Positions 1 to 5,543 of a stretch of 12,483 bases of DNA are shown piece after piece. Numbering within the stretch: position 1 is the stretch's first letter; each line of letters begins with the position of its first letter. A program made the translations under genes and the position numbers. The notes beneath the pieces are model-generated. The model was not told the origin of the DNA and searched no databases. It saw only the letters and a program-made list of their open reading frames with translations. Origin of the DNA: an uncultured Eggerthellaceae bacterium (lineage in GTDB: Bacteria > Actinomycetota > Coriobacteriia > Coriobacteriales > Eggerthellaceae); contig CAQLOA010000026.1 of NCBI GenBank assembly GCA_948829205.1, positions 827 to 13,309 of the forward strand, written 5' to 3'.

Positions 1-422
1 GCGGAAGGCTCGGCGACATCGCCCTGCTCGGCGGTGGCGTCGTCCGCGACCTCGGCGGGAGCGGCTTCGGCGGCCTTGGCGGCCTCTTCCTCGAACTTGG
101 CCTTGCGGGCGGCCTTCTCGGCTGCCTTGGCCTCGCGGGCCGCCTTCTTCGCGGCCTCCTGCTCGGCGACCTTCGCGGCACGCTCGGCCTTCTTGGCGGC
201 CTCGCGGGCGGCGACGGTCTCGGTGGCGGAACCGAAGCGGTCGGCGAAGCGCTGGACGCGTCCGCCGGTGTCGATCAGCTTCTGCGTGCCGGAATAGAAC
301 GGATGGCACACGTTGCAGATGTCGATCCTCAGCTCGGGCTTGGTGGAACGGGTGGTGAACTCGTTGCCGCAGCTGCAGCGCACGGTGCACTCCATGTATT
401 CGGGATGGATGTCCTTCTTCAT
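1..422 (-). CDS. rpmE: Ribosomal protein bL31 with long Ala/Lys/Glu-rich C-terminal extension (3' end cut by window edge)
   Basis: bL31 is a protein of the large ribosomal subunit that bridges the central protuberance to the 30S head. The first 65 or so residues are a typical zinc-binding (C+) L31: it begins MKKDIHPEY, and Cys16, Cys18, Cys36 and Cys39 form the CxC...CxxC zinc site, followed by HPFYSGTQK and a conserved GRVQRF segment. The start at 422 has AAGGAG at 429-434, 6 nt upstream. Standard L31 ends near residue 70. Here the frame stays open to the window edge, at least 140 residues. The extension is rich in Ala, Lys, Arg and Glu (repeated AAKKAE/AAREAK-like units, probably one long charged helix) and turns acidic after about residue 110. 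It has its own promoter and follows a strong terminator, so it starts a new unit. L31 identity is sure; the end of the protein is not seen. Confidence 0.93.
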   Translation of the reverse strand, partial: MKKDIHPEYMECTVRCSCGNEFTTRSTKPELRIDICNVCHPFYSGTQKLIDTGGRVQRFADRFGSATETVAAREAAKKAERAAKVAEQEAAKKAAREAKAAEKAARKAKFEEEAAKAAEAAPAEVADDATAEQGDVAEPS

Positions 423-441
423 TCTGGGCTCCTTATCTTGC

Positions 442-462
442 GCCTTGGTTTCCGACCAAGGC
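442..462 (-). promoter_or_regulatory. Stem-loop in the rpmE 5' leader, possible L31 autoregulatory element
   Basis: A perfect 8-bp inverted repeat (GCCTTGGT / ACCAAGGC, 5-nt loop) lies between the predicted start of transcription near 470 and the Shine-Dalgarno at 429-434. No U run follows, so it is not a terminator. L31 leaders that control their own gene are known in several bacterial groups, which makes a regulatory role plausible, but the function here is inferred. Confidence 0.5.
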
Positions 463-476
463 TGGACAGCCCGCCA

Positions 477-505
477 ATGATACCACAATGCCTGCGGGTT
501 GCGAA
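477..505 (-). promoter_or_regulatory. Predicted extended -10 promoter for rpmE
   Basis: On the minus strand the -10 is TATCAT (477-482), preceded by TGG so that it reads as an extended -10 (TG-N-TATCAT). A weak -35, TTCGCA (500-505), sits 17 nt upstream and overlaps the U run of the preceding terminator. The 10-mer GTGGTATCAT recurs exactly in the rpsB promoter. Confidence 0.6.
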
Positions 506-554
506 AAAACCGTCGGCGCAACCTGCGGCAAAGGCGCCGCAGTCCCGCCGACGG
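504..554 (-). terminator. Strong compound Rho-independent terminator after lgt-SOR
   Basis: On the minus strand a perfect 9-bp outer stem, CCGTCGGCG / CGCCGACGG (546-554 with 510-518), encloses an inner 7-bp hairpin, CTGCGGC / GCCGCAG (536-542 with 523-529). Six U residues follow (504-509). It lies 26 nt past the stop codon of the lgt-superoxide reductase gene and clearly ends the nfu-to-SOR unit before the rpmE promoter. Confidence 0.9.
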
Positions 555-580
555 AAGCAATGATGCCGCTGTTGCTGCTG

Positions 581-961
581 CTACAGCTCGGTCTTCCAAA
601 GGCCGTGGATGTTGCAGAACTCGTAGACCGCGACCGGCTTCTCGCCGTCGCCCAGGAAGAAGTCGCAGCTTGGGGCGTCGCCGGGCTTCAGCGGATGGAT
701 GTCGTAGCCGTCCTGCTTCACCAGGCAGACGAACTGGATGTAATGCTGCTCCTCCATGGGGTGGTCGACGCTGCCGACGTTGACGTGGACGCGGTTGCCC
801 TGGATGTCCACAGCAGGCACGTGCTTCTCCAGCGACGCGTCCTGCGTGTCGGCGACCAGTTCGACCATGGGCTCCCCGCAGCAAACCAGCGGCACCCCGC
901 TGTCGAACACCTTTATGGCGATGTTCCCGCAATGCATGCACTTGTAGAACTTGACTTCCAT
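581..961 (-). CDS. Superoxide reductase / desulfoferrodoxin (two-iron type), probable internal start within the lgt frame
   Basis: This enzyme reduces superoxide to hydrogen peroxide without making oxygen and is typical of anaerobes. Starting at Met303 of the long frame gives 126 residues, the usual length of two-iron desulfoferrodoxin. The N-terminal desulforedoxin domain has Cys8, Cys11, Cys27 and Cys28 for the rubredoxin-like iron. The catalytic domain has His47 (in EKHVP, with the catalytic Glu45-Lys46), His67, His73, Cys116 and His119 (CNIHGLW), the complete His4-Cys ligand set. AAAGGAGG at 970-977, 8 nt before this ATG, is among the best ribosome sites in the window, strongly supporting independent initiation. 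It lies last in the unit, just before the strong terminator. The reductase call is nearly certain; free protein versus fusion is open. Confidence 0.88.
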   Translation of the reverse strand: MEVKFYKCMHCGNIAIKVFDSGVPLVCCGEPMVELVADTQDASLEKHVPAVDIQGNRVHVNVGSVDHPMEEQHYIQFVCLVKQDGYDIHPLKPGDAPSCDFFLGDGEKPVAVYEFCNIHGLWKTEL

Positions 962-1867
962 TTCCGTGTCCTCCTTTACGTCGTATTCCTTTCCGCGAAG
1001 GCGTCCGCCTTCGTTCGCGGCTGCGTCAGATTCTTGCAGAACGCCGCCTGCGGCAGGCGCTCCCTCCTGAGGAAGTTTCCTTTTCGTTGCATACGCCAGC
1101 AGCACCGCGCCTGCCGCCACGAGCGGCAATGACAGCACCATGCCCATGGTCAGCCATCCGCCCGCAAGGTATCCAAGCTGCACGTCAGGCTCGCGGACGA
1201 ACTCCACGGTGAACCTGAACGTGCCGTACATCATCAGGAACACCCCGGTGAACGTGCCTCTCGGCCTGGGCGGCACCTTGAGCGAGAGCACGTACAGCAC
1301 CGCGAAGACGACCAGTCCCTCCAACACCCCCTCGTACAGCTGCGAGGGATGCCTCGGAACGTCTCCGGCAGCCCCGCCGAACACGACCCCCCAGGGAAGG
1401 TCGGTGGGCCCTCCCCACAGCTCGCCATTGACGAAGTTGGCGCACCTGCCGAAAAACAGTCCGAGCGAGGCGGCGATCACGCCGATGTCGCAAAGGGTCA
1501 GGTACGGGATGCGCGTTATCCTGGACGCCACGATGCCCGAAAGCAACGCGCCTATCAGGCCTCCATGGAAACTCATTCCCCCTTTGTTGAACGCGAGGAT
1601 CTCAAGCGGATGCGCAAGGTAATACCCGTTGCCGTAGAACAGACAGTATCCGAGCCTGGCCCCCAGGATGATGCCGACTATCACGCAGATCATGATGGTC
1701 AGCAGCGAGTCTGTATCCACGTGGATGCGCCAACGCCTGCTGACCCGGTAGATTATGAACGCGGCGAGCGCGAACCCGAACACGTAGGCCAGGCCATACC
1801 ACCTGACGACGACCGGCCCCGCCTGAAACGCCACGGGGTCGAGGCTCTGGTAGATGTCGTTCAGCAT
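581..1867 (-). CDS. lgt: Prolipoprotein diacylglyceryl transferase (Lgt) in frame with a C-terminal superoxide reductase (desulfoferrodoxin)
   Basis: One open frame of 428 codons. Residues 1-262 are Lgt, the membrane enzyme that moves diacylglycerol from phosphatidylglycerol to the lipobox Cys of prolipoproteins. Visible landmarks: about seven membrane segments, the SFHGGLIG loop (His101), GRCANFVNGELWG (Arg141, Asn144, Glu149, Gly152, matching E. coli Arg143, Asn146, Glu151, Gly154), HPSQLYEG (173-180) and FRFTVEFVREPD (217-228). A hydrophilic linker of about 40 residues (263-302) leads to Met303, where a complete two-iron superoxide reductase begins. No stop separates them. Lgt's C-terminus is cytoplasmic in E. 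coli, so the reductase would sit on the inner membrane face. The start at 1867 lies 16 nt after the upstream stop and lacks a clear Shine-Dalgarno, suggesting coupled translation. Both domains are secure; whether a full fusion protein accumulates is not, because a good internal start exists. A lost stop or a sequence error is the alternative. Confidence 0.9.
   Translation of the reverse strand: MLNDIYQSLDPVAFQAGPVVVRWYGLAYVFGFALAAFIIYRVSRRWRIHVDTDSLLTIMICVIVGIILGARLGYCLFYGNGYYLAHPLEILAFNKGGMSFHGGLIGALLSGIVASRITRIPYLTLCDIGVIAASLGLFFGRCANFVNGELWGGPTDLPWGVVFGGAAGDVPRHPSQLYEGVLEGLVVFAVLYVLSLKVPPRPRGTFTGVFLMMYGTFRFTVEFVREPDVQLGYLAGGWLTMGMVLSLPLVAAGAVLLAYATKRKLPQEGAPAAGGVLQESDAAANEGGRLRGKEYDVKEDTEMEVKFYKCMHCGNIAIKVFDSGVPLVCCGEPMVELVADTQDASLEKHVPAVDIQGNRVHVNVGSVDHPMEEQHYIQFVCLVKQDGYDIHPLKPGDAPSCDFFLGDGEKPVAVYEFCNIHGLWKTEL
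970..977 (-). promoter_or_regulatory. Internal Shine-Dalgarno deciding the superoxide reductase start
   Basis: AAAGGAGG on the minus strand, 8 nt before the ATG at 961-959, lies inside the linker-coding part of the lgt frame. Its match and spacing are near ideal, whereas the lgt start has no obvious site. It implies a second initiation point on the same message. Confidence 0.8.
993..1020 (-). promoter_or_regulatory. Stem-loop in the Lgt-SOR linker coding region
   Basis: CCGCGAA at 993-999 pairs with TTCGCGG at 1014-1020, and GGC/GCC continues the stem to a 4-nt loop (1003-1006), leaving a 4-nt bulge at 1010-1013. It lies 15 nt upstream, in the minus-strand sense, of the internal ribosome site at 970-977. 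No U run follows, so it is not a terminator. It could slow ribosomes, protect a processed 3' fragment or isolate the internal start. The pairing is seen; the role is inferred. Confidence 0.4.
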
Positions 1868-1883
1868 GTCGGAGCGCGACCGC

Positions 1884-2111
1884 CTAGGAGCTTCCCATGC
1901 CTGCGCCTATCTCGGCCGCAGCCTGGCGCACCTCGGAGGCAAGCTCTTCCGGGATGGGTTGGATGGACGAGATCTTCTGCGAGCAGTTGGGACAGGTGAG
2001 CGTGAACAGCCCCAGGTCGCTTCGGATGACCATAAGGCCCGTGTAGTTGAGCAGGTTGAGGTCGCGGACCCCGCAGGCGGGGCAATCCAGCATGTATCCG
2101 TAGTTCGCCAT
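1884..2111 (-). CDS. Small zinc-ribbon-like protein, function unknown
   Basis: A 75-residue protein with two CPxC knuckles, Cys10-Pro-Ala-Cys13 and Cys40-Pro-Asn-Cys43, the pattern of a four-Cys zinc ribbon. The hydrophobic stretch between them (NLLNYTGLMVIRSDLGLFTL) fits the beta strands of such a fold. The C-terminal third is an Ala/Glu-rich helix ending in Gly/Ser. The start at 2111 has GAGG at 2117-2120, 5 nt upstream, which overlaps the stop of the preceding gene (2119-2121), so translation is probably coupled. It sits between a Cys-rich protein and lgt-SOR in a unit that starts with a NifU-like Fe-S carrier. A metal-related role is possible but unproven; I do not recognise the family. 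Confidence 0.75.
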   Translation of the reverse strand: MANYGYMLDCPACGVRDLNLLNYTGLMVIRSDLGLFTLTCPNCSQKISSIQPIPEELASEVRQAAAEIGAGMGSS

Positions 2112-2118
2112 GGCGTCC

Positions 2119-2409
2119 TCAGAGCAGGAAGCGGTTGGGGTTGCCCTGCCGACGGAACCCTTCGGGGCGCTCGGACAGGTCGGGGCCGTTCACGAGGAAA
2201 TGCTCGCAAAAGCGGCATATCTCCTTGACCGCCATGTCGTAGTCGCGGTCGGGGTTCAGCAGCACGGCGAAGTCGTCGCATACCACGTGGGTCTTGCGAA
2301 CGCATGCGGCGTAGCGGCAGTCGGCCGGGCAAGGCTCGCCCGGGACGTTGTGCGGGCATCTGCCCATCATCTCGTCGTCGCAGCCGCGCCTCTCCCAGCA
2401 TCTCTCCAT
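2119..2409 (-). CDS. Small Cys-rich protein (9 Cys in 96 residues), function unknown
   Basis: With the start at 2409 the protein has 96 residues and Cys at 4, 10, 18, 27, 31, 36, 44, 65 and 68. It opens MERCWERRGC, resembling the CWE...C motif seen at the front of many small Cys-rich proteins of anaerobes. A cluster follows (GRCPHN, EPCPADC, YAAC), then KEICRFCEHF, a CxxC pair near a His. The number and spacing suggest a metal site, perhaps Fe-S, but ligands cannot be assigned. The frame is open further upstream to 2559, but that part overlaps nfu and is Arg-rich shadow sequence. The 2409 start lies 17 nt after the nfu stop; it has no good Shine-Dalgarno and so is moderately sure. No membrane segment or signal peptide is visible. 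Confidence 0.7.
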   Translation of the reverse strand: MERCWERRGCDDEMMGRCPHNVPGEPCPADCRYAACVRKTHVVCDDFAVLLNPDRDYDMAVKEICRFCEHFLVNGPDLSERPEGFRRQGNPNRFLL

Positions 2410-2426
2410 CTGCCGCGCACCGGACC

Positions 2427-2687
2427 CTACTGGAAGTTCTCCATGAAATCGGCCGGCATGTCGGCAGGAACCACGCTTGCAACGCCCTCCACGCGGTCCT
2501 TGAGCACGCGCTCGACGCCCTGCGAGAGGGTGATCTGCGACATGGGGCAGCCATGGCATGCGCCCTGCAGCTGCACCTTCACCACGCCGTCGTCCGTCAC
2601 CTCGACCAGCTCTATGTCGCCGCCGTCGGCCTGAAGGCTGGGGCGGATCGCTTCGAGCACTTCGGCCACTTTTTCCTTGTCTACCAT
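2427..2687 (-). CDS. NifU-like C-terminal-domain (Nfu) Fe-S cluster carrier protein
   Basis: A stand-alone Nfu domain of 86 residues, the usual size. Nfu proteins hold a [4Fe-4S] cluster bridged between two subunits and pass it to target enzymes. Visible features: the helix with RPSLQADGGDIELVEV (15-30) and the cluster-binding Cys44-His-Gly-Cys47 in GACHGCPMS, followed by the helix ITLSQGVERVLKDRV. The start at 2687 is fixed by AGGAGG at 2694-2699, 6 nt upstream. It is the first gene of a unit that goes on to two Cys-motif proteins and lgt-superoxide reductase, preceded by its own extended -10 promoter. Family assignment is firm; the specific client proteins are unknown. Confidence 0.92.
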   Translation of the reverse strand: MVDKEKVAEVLEAIRPSLQADGGDIELVEVTDDGVVKVQLQGACHGCPMSQITLSQGVERVLKDRVEGVASVVPADMPADFMENFQ

Positions 2688-2723
2688 TTCATGCCTCCTA
2701 TGGGGTCGGTTGTTTTCGAACGA

Positions 2724-2752
2724 ATCATAGCACAGGGTGCCCCATCACCTGG
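2724..2752 (-). promoter_or_regulatory. Predicted extended -10 promoter for the nfu unit
   Basis: TATGAT (2724-2729) preceded by TGC makes an extended -10 on the minus strand, about 25 nt before the nfu Shine-Dalgarno. The hexamer at 17-nt spacing (2747-2752) is a poor -35. The region overlaps the stop codon of the LCP gene at 2745-2747. The TG-N-TATNAT form matches the rpmE and rpsB promoters in this window. Confidence 0.5.
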
Positions 2753-4190
2753 ACCAGTCGACCCCTATGATTACGATGACGTTCGCGGCCGACGTGTAGA
2801 AGTCGCCGCCGTCGACGGTCCTCCCTGCGCCTATGTCGCGCACGATCGAAAGCGCCGCGTCCTCGTATTGCGCGCTGGTGTAGACGACCAGCGTCTCGGG
2901 ATAGAGGGTGCCGTCTTGCACGTTCCCGACGCTCAGCACGTTGTACCCCAGCTCGGAAAGCATGTTGCCCAGGCTGCTGGCAGCCCCGTCGACCTGTGCG
3001 CCGTTTCGGACCTCTACCGATATCTCCTTCTCGTTCACCTCGCCTGGGACGCGTTCGACCGAAGCGGGGTCGAGCCCTTGCGAGACGGCCTCCATCAATG
3101 CGGCCCAGTCGGACTCGATGCACCTGTAGACCGTACTCCCGTCCTTCGCCGACGCGGTCTTGGTGTACGGCACGACGCATTGGTAGAAGGTGATGGAGTC
3201 GGCAGGGCGGAAGGCGTCGCCCAACGCAAGCAGCTCGGATGCAGTCCAGTCGGTGTCGATGTAGTTGCTGGCGTCGCTGACGATGTTCGCAAAACCCATC
3301 CCGCTGGAGTCCAGGGCCTTCGAGGCAAGCTTCCTGGTGTACTCCATCCTGTAGGCCGCCGTCGTCTCGAACCCTCCCGAGACGTTCGTGGCGCGCAGGA
3401 GCACCATCGCGTCGGCTCCGTCGAGGTCGTGCTCCCCCGGCTTTATTACCAGCGTTCCAGCCTCAGGGTCGTCCACCTCGCTCGAAACGTCGATGCTCAC
3501 GCCTCCGACCAGGTCGGTCATGGCCTCCATGCGCGCGACGTCGGTGCGCACGTAATGGCTTATGGGAACCCCGGCGAACTTGGATATGGCATACACCGCC
3601 CCCTCCTCGCCAAGCTCGGTGGGATAGTCCGACAACGTGTAGTACTCGCCGTCGGAGAACTCGATGCCGATCTCCGATGGGATGGTGACGAACGTGACCG
3701 TGCGGGACTGCTCGTCGATGCGCACGAGCATGTAGGCGTCGTTCGACGGCCTCGTCTTGGCGAAGCGTCGGTCGGCAAGGTCGGCGGCACAAAGCACGTA
3801 GTAGGGCTGTCCCGGCTGAGCGTCCACCAGAAGCGCCTCGACCTCGGGACCTGGAAGCTCCAGCCTGGCGTCGGTGTTGCGAAGATAGGCGTAAACCCCT
3901 GCCACGGCAGCAAGCACCAGGGCCACGGCCAGCACGAGGCAGACGACAAGCGCCTTCTTCCTGCGCCTGCGCCTTATGCCCTCTTCGGCGTACGTGCCGT
4001 GTTTGATCCTTCTCTCGTAAAGCTCGTCGCTTTCCATCGACGTCGGAGTGGGGGCGGGCTCGAGCTTGGTGGCGTGCCGGGGAGCCTTCTTGCGCACGGG
4101 GCCCGAATGCCTGGGAGGCAACGGCGCGCTGGTCACGTTCTCTATCTCGTGACGCGTGGCGCGCCTGCGGCTGTGACGGGGAGTCGGCAT
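2745..4190 (-). CDS. Divergent LytR-CpsA-Psr (LCP) family protein with LytR_C domain
   Basis: LCP enzymes attach undecaprenyl-pyrophosphate-linked glycopolymers to peptidoglycan outside the membrane. This 481-residue protein has a basic, Pro-rich cytoplasmic head (1-79), one membrane segment (about 80-103) after RRRRRKK, an LCP domain (about 110-340) and a LytR_C domain (about 390-481). LCP hallmarks: SNDAYMLVRID (149-159), GGVSIDV (229-235) and LDGADAMVLLRATN (256-269, with Arg266). Odd points: the usual IPRD Arg is replaced (IPSE, 170-173), the second Arg of the RxR pair is missing, and the closing RxxRQQ motif reads RMEYTR (281-286). Catalysis may therefore be changed or lost. It begins 2 nt after the murA stop without a clear Shine-Dalgarno, so translation is probably coupled; the pairing with murA fits an envelope role. 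The family is secure; the activity is uncertain. Confidence 0.85.
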   Translation of the reverse strand: MPTPRHSRRRATRHEIENVTSAPLPPRHSGPVRKKAPRHATKLEPAPTPTSMESDELYERRIKHGTYAEEGIRRRRRKKALVVCLVLAVALVLAAVAGVYAYLRNTDARLELPGPEVEALLVDAQPGQPYYVLCAADLADRRFAKTRPSNDAYMLVRIDEQSRTVTFVTIPSEIGIEFSDGEYYTLSDYPTELGEEGAVYAISKFAGVPISHYVRTDVARMEAMTDLVGGVSIDVSSEVDDPEAGTLVIKPGEHDLDGADAMVLLRATNVSGGFETTAAYRMEYTRKLASKALDSSGMGFANIVSDASNYIDTDWTASELLALGDAFRPADSITFYQCVVPYTKTASAKDGSTVYRCIESDWAALMEAVSQGLDPASVERVPGEVNEKEISVEVRNGAQVDGAASSLGNMLSELGYNVLSVGNVQDGTLYPETLVVYTSAQYEDAALSIVRDIGAGRTVDGGDFYTSAANVIVIIGVDWSR

Positions 4191-4192
4191 GC

Positions 4193-5461
4193 CTACTCGG
4201 CCCGGCGCTCGACGTCGGCGCCCAACGCTTGAAGCTTCTCGCAGTAGTTCTCGTAACCCCTGTCGATGTGGTGTATGTCATGCACGACCGTGTGCCCGTC
4301 GGCGACTATGCCCGCAAGCACCAAGGTTGCGCCGGCACGCAGGTCGGTCGACGACACGGGGGCGCCTTCGAGCCCCTTCACGCCCCTGATGAAGGCGTGA
4401 TGGTCCTCGAGCGCGATGTCGGCGCCAAGCCTCATGAGTTCGGCTGCGAACATGAAGCGGTTCTCGAACACGTTCTCGGTGATGATGGACATTCCGTCGG
4501 CCAGGGACGCAAGCAGCATGAACTGGGCCTGCAGGTCGGTCGGGAACCCCGGATGCGGAAGGGTCTGGATATCGGCAGGCTTCAAAGGCCCACTTCTGGA
4601 CACGGTTATCCAGTCGTCGCCGCATTCCACGTCGCATCCCATGGCCTGCAACTTGACGATGGCCATGCGGAGGAAGTCGGGGGTTATCCCCCTTACGGTG
4701 ACCGGACCGCCCGTCACCGCGCCGCCGACCAGAAACGTTCCGCTCTCGACGCGGTCGCCCACCGTCGTGTGCTCGCAGGGATGCATGTCGCCGAGCGGGA
4801 CGCCTTCGACGCGGATGCTGCTCGAACCATGCCCCTCTATCCTTGCGCCCATGGAGTTCAGCATCTCGCACAGGTCGGCTATCTCGGGCTCGCGGGCGGC
4901 GTTCTCGATGACGGTGTCGCCCTCGGCCACCACCGCGGCCATGAGCATGTTCTCGGTGGCCCCGACGCTGGGGAACTCGAGCGTGACGTTGGCGCCGTGC
5001 AGCCCGTGCGGAGTCGAGGCGATGAGCGTGCCGTGGTCGACCTCGAACTCGACGCCGAGCGACTCGAGCCCCACGAGGTGCATGTCTATCTTCCTGGCGC
5101 CGATCTGGCAGCCGCCAGGCATGGCCACCATGGCCTTGCCGAACCTTCCGATGAGCGGACCGAGCACGGATATGCTGGCGCGCATCTTGGAGACAAGCTC
5201 GTAGGGGGTGTCGAACTTGTCGACGTTCGAGGTGTCGACGGACATCGCGTGCCCGTCGCGGTCCACGACGGCCCCGAGGCGCTGCAGGACCTCGGACATC
5301 ACGGCGATGTCCGAGATGTCGGGGACGTTCCTTATCACCGAGGCGCCCTGGCCCAGCAACGCAGCCGCCATGAGCTTGAGCGCAGAGTTCTTGGCACCCG
5401 AAGCCTGCACCTCTCCTGCGAGCGTGTTGTTGCCGCGTACTACTATCACTTCCTTGGACAT
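4193..5461 (-). CDS. murA: UDP-N-acetylglucosamine 1-carboxyvinyltransferase
   Basis: MurA transfers enolpyruvate from phosphoenolpyruvate to UDP-GlcNAc, the first committed step of peptidoglycan synthesis, in the cytoplasm. From the ATG at 5461 it has 422 residues, normal for the family. Landmarks: ASGAKNSALKLM near the N-terminus (Lys24-Asn25, matching the E. coli Lys22-Asn23 substrate contacts), RASISVLGPL, the active-site loop MPGGCQIGARKIDMHL with the Cys that fosfomycin alkylates (Cys118), FPSVGATENMLMAA, and HPGFPTDLQAQFM with the conserved Asp. The ending DRGYENYCEKLQALGA is typical. A GTG at 5467 in the same frame overlaps the Shine-Dalgarno AGGAG (5467-5471), which instead serves the ATG at 5461 with 5-nt spacing, so I use that start. 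It follows the tsf terminator and is closely coupled to the LCP gene. Confidence 0.97.
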   Translation of the reverse strand: MSKEVIVVRGNNTLAGEVQASGAKNSALKLMAAALLGQGASVIRNVPDISDIAVMSEVLQRLGAVVDRDGHAMSVDTSNVDKFDTPYELVSKMRASISVLGPLIGRFGKAMVAMPGGCQIGARKIDMHLVGLESLGVEFEVDHGTLIASTPHGLHGANVTLEFPSVGATENMLMAAVVAEGDTVIENAAREPEIADLCEMLNSMGARIEGHGSSSIRVEGVPLGDMHPCEHTTVGDRVESGTFLVGGAVTGGPVTVRGITPDFLRMAIVKLQAMGCDVECGDDWITVSRSGPLKPADIQTLPHPGFPTDLQAQFMLLASLADGMSIITENVFENRFMFAAELMRLGADIALEDHHAFIRGVKGLEGAPVSSTDLRAGATLVLAGIVADGHTVVHDIHHIDRGYENYCEKLQALGADVERRAE

Positions 5462-5466
5462 GGACA

Positions 5467-5471
5467 CTCCT
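5467..5471 (-). promoter_or_regulatory. Shine-Dalgarno deciding the murA start
   Basis: AGGAG lies 5 nt before the ATG at 5461. An in-frame GTG at 5465-5467 shares a base with this site and so cannot be its start, which argues for the shorter 422-residue MurA. Confidence 0.7.
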
Positions 5472-5487
5472 GGGTTCGCCCTAATCC

Positions 5488-5520
5488 AAAACGAGACCGC
5501 GCTGTATGGGCGCGGCCTCG
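5488..5520 (-). terminator. Probable terminator or attenuator after tsf
   Basis: On the minus strand an 11-bp stem (CGAGGCCGCGC at 5510-5520 with GCGCGGTCTCG at 5492-5502, one G-U pair) carries a 7-nt loop and is followed by UUUU (5488-5491). It begins 23 nt past the tsf stop. The U run is short and only about 25 nt remain before murA, with no convincing murA promoter, so partial read-through into murA is likely. Confidence 0.7.
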
Positions 5521-5543
5521 CGTACTTGGTGCTATGGGTTCGG

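Noticed and set aside
1063..1068. AGGAGG inside the lgt 3' region
   Set aside because: No start codon follows at a workable distance in the reductase frame; the real internal site is at 970-977.
2119..2559. Longer 146-codon version of the Cys-rich gene
   Set aside because: The extra 50 residues overlap nfu in another frame and are Arg/Gly-rich shadow; the CWE motif begins at the 2409 Met.
2304..4232. Long plus-strand frame of about 640 codons opposite the LCP and nfu genes
   Set aside because: Shadow of codon bias; no recognisable motif, and it crosses several real genes on the other strand.
5465..5467. GTG start for murA two codons upstream of the ATG
   Set aside because: It overlaps the Shine-Dalgarno that fits the ATG at 5461.
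5471..5542. Repeated TGGGTTCG at 5471-5478 and 5535-5542
   Set aside because: An eight-base repeat is expected by chance and flanks nothing that looks mobile.
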